Source of the DNA: Pseudomonadota bacterium
GTDB lineage: Bacteria > Pseudomonadota > Alphaproteobacteria > Acetobacterales > Acetobacteraceae
Direction: 5' to 3'
NCBI GenBank assembly: GCA_021780935.1
Contig: JAJXXT010000090.1
Span: 1 to 11,964 of the forward strand
DNA length: 11,964 nt
Under the pieces are notes generated by a model. It saw only the letters and a list, made by a program, of their open reading frames with translations. It was not told where the DNA came from and did no database searches. Shown in pieces: positions 7,285 through 11,964 of this stretch; position 1 is the first letter of the stretch, and every line of letters starts with the position of its first letter. A program made the translations under genes and the position numbers.

Positions 7285-8655
7285 ATGGCAACGCCGCTGC
7301 CGGCGCGCTATGTCTTGCGCATGCGCGTCGCCCTGCTGCCGCCGCAAAGCCGCGTCGTCAAGCGCGTCCTGCCGCGCTCCCTGCTCGGCCGGTCGCTGCT
7401 GATCATCCTCGCTCCGCTCGTGCTGGTGCTCGCGATCGCGTTGCAGATCTACTATGGCAGCCACCTGGTCCTGATCTCGCGCCGCTTTGCCACGTCGATC
7501 GCCGGTGAGGTGACGCTGTTCACCGATCTGTGGGAGCGCGCGCCCTCGTCCATGGCGCGAGCGCATCTTCGCGACCTCGCCTGGCAGCAATTCGAATTGC
7601 GCATCACAGCCAGCGCCGCCAGCACCCTGCCGCCGCCGCGTGCTCCGTCCTTCGTTGGCCCGGTCGCCGCGGCGCTCAACGACGCCCTCGCGAGCCAGCT
7701 GCACGATCCCTACTCGCTGGACTGGCGATCCGATCCCCAATCGGTGCTGATCAGCGTGCGCGTGGCGAATGGCGTGCTGCGTTTCGCCGCACCGCGCAAA
7801 CGTCTCTATACCGGCACGATCTTCATCTTCGTCGTCTGGCTGGTCGGTTCCAGCGCGCTTCTCTTCACCATCGCCGCCCTGTTCATGCGCATCCAAGTCC
7901 GCGCGATCCGACGCCTCGCTGTCGCCGCCGAGGCATTCGGCAAAGGCCGCGACGCGGCTCCGATCCGGCCGGAGGGCGCGGCCGAGGTGCGCGCTGCCGC
8001 CGTGGCGTTCAATCGCATGCAGGCGCGCATCACCCGCTTTATCGCCCAGCGCACGGAAATGCTGGCCGGCGTTTCGCATGATCTGCGTACCCCACTCACG
8101 CGCCTGCGCCTCGGGCTCGCGGTGCTGCCGGTGAACGATGCGGCGAGGGCGGACGTCACCGAAATGGAAGCGGACATCGCCGAGATGGAGCGGATGATCG
8201 CGGGCTATCTCGCCTTCGCGCGAGGCGAGGGATCCGAAACGGCACGCCCGGTCGACCTCGACGCGCTGCTCGCCGATATCGCCGAGCGCACCCGCCGCGG
8301 CTTTCCGGCGATCACCTATCGCAGCAAGGGGCCGGCGATCGTGCCGCTGCGACCGGACGCGATGACGCGTGCGATCCGCAACCTGGTGGATAATGCCACC
8401 CGCCAGGCGCGCCATGTCACGCTGGCGATTCTCAAGCGTGATGCAACGACAGTGGAGGTCGCGGTGGACGATGATGGGCCGGGCATCGCCGCCGACCGGC
8501 GCGAGCGCGTGTTCCGTCCGTTCGAAAGTGGCACCGGCGGCACCGGCCTCGGGCTCGCGATCGCCCGCGACATCGTACACGCGCATGGCGGCGAACTGGT
8601 GCTGGAGACGAGTCCCTTGGGTGGCCTGCGTGCGCGCATCGCCTTACCGGCGTAG
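7285..8655 (+). CDS. EnvZ-type membrane sensor histidine kinase
   Basis: An inner-membrane sensor kinase of 456 residues. Membrane helix 1 is at about 36-56 (LLIILAPLVLVLAIALQIYY), followed by a periplasmic part of about 120 residues and membrane helix 2 at 177-201. Next come a HAMP linker, the phosphoacceptor His265 in SHDLRTPLTRLRL, the N box with NLVDN (366-370), DDGPGI, FRPF and GTGGTGLGLA. All kinase motifs are present, so it should be active. The order and the HDLRTPLTRL style match EnvZ/OsmY-type regulators paired with OmpR-like proteins, but no response regulator lies on either side in this window. Alternative starts are ATG 7321 (12 residues shorter) and an upstream frame overlapping the unknown gene, which looks non-coding. 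Neither ATG has a clear ribosome site. The stop codon overlaps the arm of a palindromic repeat. Confidence 0.93.
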   Translation: MATPLPARYVLRMRVALLPPQSRVVKRVLPRSLLGRSLLIILAPLVLVLAIALQIYYGSHLVLISRRFATSIAGEVTLFTDLWERAPSSMARAHLRDLAWQQFELRITASAASTLPPPRAPSFVGPVAAALNDALASQLHDPYSLDWRSDPQSVLISVRVANGVLRFAAPRKRLYTGTIFIFVVWLVGSSALLFTIAALFMRIQVRAIRRLAVAAEAFGKGRDAAPIRPEGAAEVRAAAVAFNRMQARITRFIAQRTEMLAGVSHDLRTPLTRLRLGLAVLPVNDAARADVTEMEADIAEMERMIAGYLAFARGEGSETARPVDLDALLADIAERTRRGFPAITYRSKGPAIVPLRPDAMTRAIRNLVDNATRQARHVTLAILKRDATTVEVAVDDDGPGIAADRRERVFRPFESGTGGTGLGLAIARDIVHAHGGELVLETSPLGGLRARIALPA

Positions 8656-8710
8656 AGCAACCTCCGATCCGTTGGAGCCGGTCCAGCTCCGGCAGATCGC
8701 AGGTTGCTCT
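8653..8710. repeat. palindromic intergenic repeat element, copy 1
   Basis: A symmetric imperfect palindrome. The outer arms AGAGCAACCT (8654-8663) and AGGTTGCTCT (8701-8710) match over 10 bases. Inside a C/C mismatch lie CGATC (8665-8669) and GATCG (8695-8699); after a 4/4 internal loop come GGAGC (8674-8678) and GCTCC (8686-8690). The layout, beginning TAGAGC and ending GCTCT, resembles short palindromic intergenic repeats common in alphaproteobacterial genomes. It includes the TAG stop of the kinase gene, so the folded RNA would protect or end that transcript. There is no T tract for a classical terminator. Confidence 0.75.
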
Positions 8711-8726
8711 GGAGTCTGCGTTCTAC

Positions 8727-8775
8727 AGAGCGAGAAATCCGGCCAGACGATTCGATCCGGTCGGATATGGCTCTA
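8727..8775. repeat. palindromic intergenic repeat element, decayed copy 2
   Basis: Arms AGAGC (8727-8731) and GCTCT (8770-8774) enclose two ATCCG blocks (8737-8741 and 8755-8759) and one CGGAT (8762-8766). Read on the minus strand it starts TAGAGC, then five bases, then CCGA, the same start as copy 1 on the plus strand. The two units therefore look like related, oppositely oriented repeats, this one more degraded. Confidence 0.5.
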
Positions 8776-9125
8776 GGCATCAGACCTCGGTGTCGGTGTC
8801 GCCGCGGGTCGCGGTCGAGGCGGTCTGGGCGACGCCGGGCCTTGGCGTAGACGCGCGCCGGCGACAAGCGCCTCGTCGGTCTTCGGCACATGGCCGGGGG
8901 TTCGGCGACGCCAGGGTGGCGACCGCGCGTATTCACCGGGAAAGCCGGTAATCCGCTTTCGGCAGCAGGCGACCTCGCTCACCCCGGCCCCCCTGGCACG
9001 GGCTCTTGTCCGAGCCGGGCCTGCCGGAGCCGACGACGACGAGCGCAAGGTCGATGCCGTCGTCCCATGATTCTTGGTGGCCTGATCAAGCGAGAGAGAT
9101 GCCGCCACCAGCGGACGGGTGACTT
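8776..9125. other. about 350 bases without a convincing gene
   Basis: GC-rich sequence between the palindromic repeats and the end of the restriction gene. Open frames exist on both strands (one continues past 9200 on minus, one starts at 8890 on plus), but their products are Arg/Pro/Ser-rich, show no motif, and the parts beyond 9126 overlap the endonuclease frame. It may be debris from the insertion of the restriction-modification block. I see no repeat, RNA gene or transposase signature in it. Confidence 0.5.
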
Positions 9126-9607
9126 CTATCGCGGCAAGTCCGCCTTCAGGCGTGAATGGAACACCTTTCTTGATACCTTCGCGCCTGCACCGAGCATACC
9201 ATCGTGATACCATTTTTGGACGGCCTCGGTAGGGACCTTGAAGAGCGTTACAGTTGGGAAGTCGACAATATCGGCGAGGATGAAACCCCTGACCTCCTGC
9301 AATGTTGCAAGAAAACCTTCTTCTCCGAAGCGGCGGCCAGACCCGACCTGATTTGATGGGGTGAAGTAGACACCCCCGGAGTGATTGAGGGCACCTCCCA
9401 AAGTCCTCCGTCTGGGTCCACTAAGTCGTACCCAGCGCCCTCCGACGGGGCCGATGACCACCCAGGATTTTCCCATTTGAGACGACGTTCAACAATAAAG
9501 CCCACCCGCCGCCCACCGGTCAGATATTCCCGAACATCAGCAACGGTCACCTTGAACGCTCTCGCAAGCTCTTGGTCATCCCAAATCATCGTAAAGCGAG
9601 ACTGCAT
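9126..9607 (-). pseudogene. small type II restriction endonuclease, frameshifted
   Basis: Two abutting minus-strand frames give one continuous protein of about 160 residues if one base is restored. The first frame runs from ATG 9607 to about residue 77 (SIT); the second continues GGVYFTPSNQVGSGRRF and ends at the TAG at 9128-9126. The switch lies at 9373-9379, at a run of five G on the minus strand. The first half holds a PD-(D/E)XK-like site: GYDLVD (Asp61), then LWEVPS (Glu71). The place of the catalytic Lys is Pro73, which would also disable the enzyme. The gene lies 77 bases downstream of a DNA methyltransferase on the same strand, the usual layout of a type II system, and this context drives the call. 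GGAAAAATTGA before the ATG is a fair ribosome site. I cannot name the family or its recognition site. A base-calling error in the G run is possible. Confidence 0.72.
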
Positions 9608-9684
9608 TCAATTTTTCCGGCGACGGAGTGTTTCGAGTATCGAGGTTGTGGCGAGGTGTAAGATGCCGGGTTACCGGCCACCAT

Positions 9685-10974
9685 TTATCGGCGGCGCAGG
9701 AGCACGATCCGGTTCGTGTTGGTCCCCTTAGAATTATTGTCCACGCCCCAGCAGTTGGCCGTCTTTGTAAATTCCTGCTGATTAACCATGACAGTCAAAC
9801 GTTCGAAGGGCAGTCCTTCCGCCGCACGCCAAACGGCTTGCTCCAGCAGCACCTTGCCGCCACGGACTTCACCGACCTCGAAGGCAACATGCCCGTTTGG
9901 CCGAACAACTCGGGCCAACGCTGTCAGCGTCGATCTGACCATCGCCTCCCAGGCAGTTTCCGTCCGATGCATAGCGATCTCGACCGCCGCGGGGTCGATC
10001 CCAGCAAACCAACACCGCAGCCAGTTGTCCTGAGCGTAATGGACGATATCGAGAAATGGCGGAGACGTAACGACCAGGGAAGCGGAACCGTCGGGCACAT
10101 GCGACATGCTTGAAGACAGGCCGGTTCCCAAGATCGCAGCGGGATGGGCGGGCGGCACGCCGTCGCCAAGTAGTTGGCGTGTCTTCTTCAAGATAATGGC
10201 GGCGACATCACGAACCGGAGGCGCCTGCCCCCGCTTCTGATTGATCTTGACTTGGTTGGCGACCGAGGTCGCTTGGTTCGGTGGCAATGTGTAGACAGAA
10301 AAGAAGCCTGGAGAGTGCCCCGTTAAGCGGTTGATAGCTACCATTCGCAGCCAGTCAGTTGCCGGATCTGGCGCCATGTTTTCCAGCGGCGCCGCACGGA
10401 TCAGCCACTCCCGCAAAGCGCACAGTCGCCGCAATGTAAGTGGGTGATAGAAGGCTAGCAGATCGTCCCTAACGTCGTCGGCGACATCCCAGGTGACGTC
10501 CTTAAGGCGACGGATGACCGCTGCTAATGGCGGCGGCGCCATCCTTGGCCGGGTGAATAGCAGCGACAATGGGTTGATGTCATTGCCAATCGGACGGCGG
10601 CCCATCAGCGCAGCCTGAACCGGGGTGGTACCGCGTCCCATAAACGGATCGAGCACGCCTTCCCCAGATACAGTCAATCGACTGATGAAGAACTCCGGCA
10701 GTTGTGGCTTGAAGCAGGCTCGGTAGCTGACTTCGTGGATACTGTGTGCTTGGCGTTGCCCAGCCGTCCAGAATTCATTGATCAGATAGGGAATACCCTC
10801 AACGGTTGCTGCATGGGTGGCCGTGCCAAACGCGCTGAACTGACGCACGGACTGCAAAAACTCGCCCGAAGACATCGCCGGTTGAAGCGGGCCGGCCTTG
10901 GCTTTCGGCGGCGTCTTGGCGGCAGACAGCGGTGCGAGGTCGCTGTCGTTTCGGACCTTGGCTAACCTGGGCAT
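9685..10974 (-). CDS. type II DNA methyltransferase (N4-cytosine/N6-adenine class)
   Basis: A SAM-dependent DNA methyltransferase of 429 residues that protects host DNA at the site cut by the partner endonuclease. Motif I is DPFMGRGTT at 109-117, followed by the acidic GNDINP at 130-135; motif IV is TSPPF at 303-307, typical of amino-group methyltransferases. Motif I comes about 190 residues before motif IV, so the target-recognition region probably lies between them (alpha-like order). Within it, HSPGFFSVYTLPPNQ and KINQKRGQAPPVRDV look strongly constrained. ATG 10974 is preferred over the frame start at 11028 because GGAG sits five bases before it. All motifs look intact, so the enzyme is probably active even though the endonuclease gene is broken. 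Lower GC than the genes to the left points to transfer. The recognition sequence and the methylated base cannot be read here. Confidence 0.9.
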   Translation of the reverse strand: MPRLAKVRNDSDLAPLSAAKTPPKAKAGPLQPAMSSGEFLQSVRQFSAFGTATHAATVEGIPYLINEFWTAGQRQAHSIHEVSYRACFKPQLPEFFISRLTVSGEGVLDPFMGRGTTPVQAALMGRRPIGNDINPLSLLFTRPRMAPPPLAAVIRRLKDVTWDVADDVRDDLLAFYHPLTLRRLCALREWLIRAAPLENMAPDPATDWLRMVAINRLTGHSPGFFSVYTLPPNQATSVANQVKINQKRGQAPPVRDVAAIILKKTRQLLGDGVPPAHPAAILGTGLSSSMSHVPDGSASLVVTSPPFLDIVHYAQDNWLRCWFAGIDPAAVEIAMHRTETAWEAMVRSTLTALARVVRPNGHVAFEVGEVRGGKVLLEQAVWRAAEGLPFERLTVMVNQQEFTKTANCWGVDNNSKGTNTNRIVLLRRR

Positions 10975-10979
10975 GAAGG

Positions 10980-10983
10980 CTCC
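10980..10983 (-). promoter_or_regulatory. ribosome binding site deciding the methyltransferase start
   Basis: GGAG on the minus strand, five bases before the ATG at 10974. The alternative start at 11028 has no comparable site. Confidence 0.5.
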
Positions 10984-11117
10984 GAATCGATGGCATGAAG
11001 CAGCCGGTATCCCTCGACTATGGACCAACGGCGCCAGCGGGAAAGGCAGGGAATGGCGTCAGGCCACCATAAAGCTTCGCACGGAGATGCGGCGATCGGA
11101 TCATCTCCCCGCTGCCG

Positions 11118-11261
11118 ATGGCGTACATGCTGTTCGACCCTGTTGAGATCAGCACTGCTTCTGCACGCGCGATGTCGGTCATCCGCCCGAAGGCGTTCCT
11201 GGCATCGCGCGCCGACCTGGTTTTGATGGCCGAATCCGGCGTCGATCAGTTGGCCATTTAA
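11118..11261 (+). other. short ORF fragment next to the IS remnant, possibly the end of a broken gene
   Basis: From ATG 11118 a 47-residue frame reads MAYMLFDPVEISTASARAMS and ends AESGVDQLAI at a TAA at 11259. The composition is protein-like (mixed hydrophobic and acidic residues, little Arg/Pro bias), unlike the shadow frames around it. The frame is open back to a stop at 11070, and no ribosome site precedes the ATG, so this may be an inner piece of an older gene. The stop lies about 35 bases from the last recognisable transposase codons, so the insertion may have truncated it. I do not recognise it. The rest of the stretch between the methyltransferase start and the IS remnant holds nothing I can support. 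Confidence 0.3.
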
Positions 11262-11294
11262 GACGAAATAACCTCTCTTGCTGGGGCGTGGCCT

Positions 11295-11780
11295 CGACCA
11301 GGATCGATAGGTGATGGCTGAGACAAGGCGGAGTGCGGCAACGACGTCGCGCAGATGGTTGGCGTCGTAGCCGCGATTACCGATCCGCGTGCCTGGTGGT
11401 GCGACGGTGCAGAGCAAGGTCGCAGCGGCGTCGATATCCGCGACGCTGCCGCCGGTCAGCGGGATTGCGTGTGAGCGGTCTTCCTGGTCGCAGAGCGCGT
11501 GGATCCTGATGGCCCGCCCGCCGCGCGAGCGGCCGAGGCCTGGTTGGTCTTGTCGTCCGCGGCCCGTTTTTCGCCCGTCCCGCCGAGCGGTGCGCCGGCA
11601 CGGCCGGCCTGTCGATCATGGTTACCGCCGGCGGCTCGGCCCAGGCGACCAGGGCGGCGAAGATATGTTGCCACCAGCCGCGTCGGCTCCAGCCGTTCCG
11701 GCGATGGAACAGCTCCGCCGGCAGCGCACGCCAGCGGCACCCGCCGCGAAGCCGATAGGCGGCAAGCGGGGTGTAGCGGC
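11295..11780 (-). mobile_element. IS5-family insertion sequence remnant (decayed transposase)
   Basis: Pieces of one DDE transposase appear in three minus-strand frames. In order they are: YRLRGGCRWRALPAEL, FHRRNGWSRRGWWQHIFAAL, VTMIDRPAVPAHRSAG, KRAADDKTNQ, GLGRSRGGR, IRIHALCD, PLTGGSVADIDAAATLL, PPGTRIGNRGYDANHLRD, then AALRLVSAITYRS. The first catalytic Asp survives (TMID). The second, normally in GDRGYD, is Asn (GNRGYD). The third acidic region is gone, because RDVV runs straight into the usual C-terminus (AALRLVSAITY). Frameshifts fall in an A run at 11567-11571 and near 11535-11541, and about six residues are missing after PAEL. The element is dead. I could not find matching terminal inverted repeats, so the outer limits are approximate. 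Confidence 0.82.
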
Positions 11781-11784
11781 AGAC

Positions 11785-11964
11785 CCTCGCGGGCGGGAAG
11801 TTCAGGGGCGTCCAGGCCGCACGCCTTGCGGCCAGGCGGCGGCGGCGGGCGTGCGGGGGCGAGGTGGCGCAGCAGGAGAAATGGAGGAAGCCGCGGCCGG
11901 GCGCGACGGCCTCGATTGCGTCGAGGAAGCGGCGCTGATCGGCGAAGGGCAGCAACACCAGCGG
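11785..11964 (-). other. open frame upstream of the IS remnant, unassigned
   Basis: The frame that enters the transposase remnant is open back to the window end and begins with residues such as LLPFADQRRFLDAIEAVAPG. This part does not look like the N-terminus of an IS5 transposase. It may be the tail of another gene fused to the remnant, or a chance frame; the following residues are Arg/Ala-rich. It is cut by the window edge and no function can be given. Confidence 0.25.

Noticed and set aside
6649..8586. A minus-strand open frame of 645 codons opposite the kinase gene
   Set aside because: It lies antisense to the kinase and the unknown gene; its product is Arg/Asp/Gln-rich without recognisable motifs.
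8773..9213. A 146-codon minus-strand frame after the restriction gene
   Set aside because: Its first part overlaps the endonuclease in another frame, and the rest is Arg/Pro-rich with no motif.
9126..9607. Programmed frameshifting to express the endonuclease
   Set aside because: The G run is only five bases, without a clear slippery heptamer or downstream pseudoknot, and the Pro at the Lys position argues for simple decay.
10962..11417. A 151-codon minus-strand frame as a separate gene upstream of the methyltransferase
   Set aside because: Its N-terminus is the tail of the dead transposase (PPGTRIGNRGYDANHLRD) read through the lost stop; the rest has no support.

Overview
The window is high-GC DNA with proteobacterial gene families and long overlapping shadow frames. 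The gene types (signal-less gamma-glutamyltransferase, S9 acylaminoacyl-peptidase, EnvZ-type kinase next to a conserved unknown) suggest an alphaproteobacterium, possibly Acetobacteraceae. That placement is an impression from protein style, not a database result.

Left part (1-8655) is ordinary chromosomal DNA. On the minus strand, three genes read as one operon in the order S9 serine peptidase (3999-2212), gamma-glutamyltransferase-family hydrolase (2215-629) and aldo/keto reductase (557 to beyond base 1, cut by the window edge). The first two overlap in a TGATG junction. The likely theme is breakdown of peptides or gamma-glutamyl/acyl compounds. Divergent from it, on the plus strand, is a short-chain dehydrogenase (4238-4966). 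It converges on a minus-strand alpha/beta hydrolase of arylformamidase type (5856-5023). Divergent from that are two closely spaced plus-strand genes: an unrecognised 384-residue protein with a possible nuclease-like core (6107-7261) and an EnvZ-type membrane histidine kinase (7285-8655) with no response regulator in view.

Right part (8656-11964) is accessory. It opens with palindromic intergenic repeats that touch the kinase stop codon, followed by about 350 bases with no convincing gene. Then comes a minus-strand type II restriction-modification operon: a DNA methyltransferase (10974-9685) followed by a small restriction endonuclease gene (9607-9126). The endonuclease gene is broken by a one-base frameshift and also lacks the expected lysine in its catalytic motif. 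Base composition drops clearly here (52-57% GC in two lines counted by hand, against 77% in a line of the kinase gene), which fits horizontal acquisition. Beyond it lie a short ORF fragment and a heavily decayed IS5-family transposase (two frameshifts, internal deletions, a lost catalytic Asp).

The most notable points are the dying restriction-modification system, whose methyltransferase still looks intact, the endonuclease of a family I cannot name, and the conserved-looking unknown protein beside the kinase. I found no CRISPR array, tRNA or rRNA.
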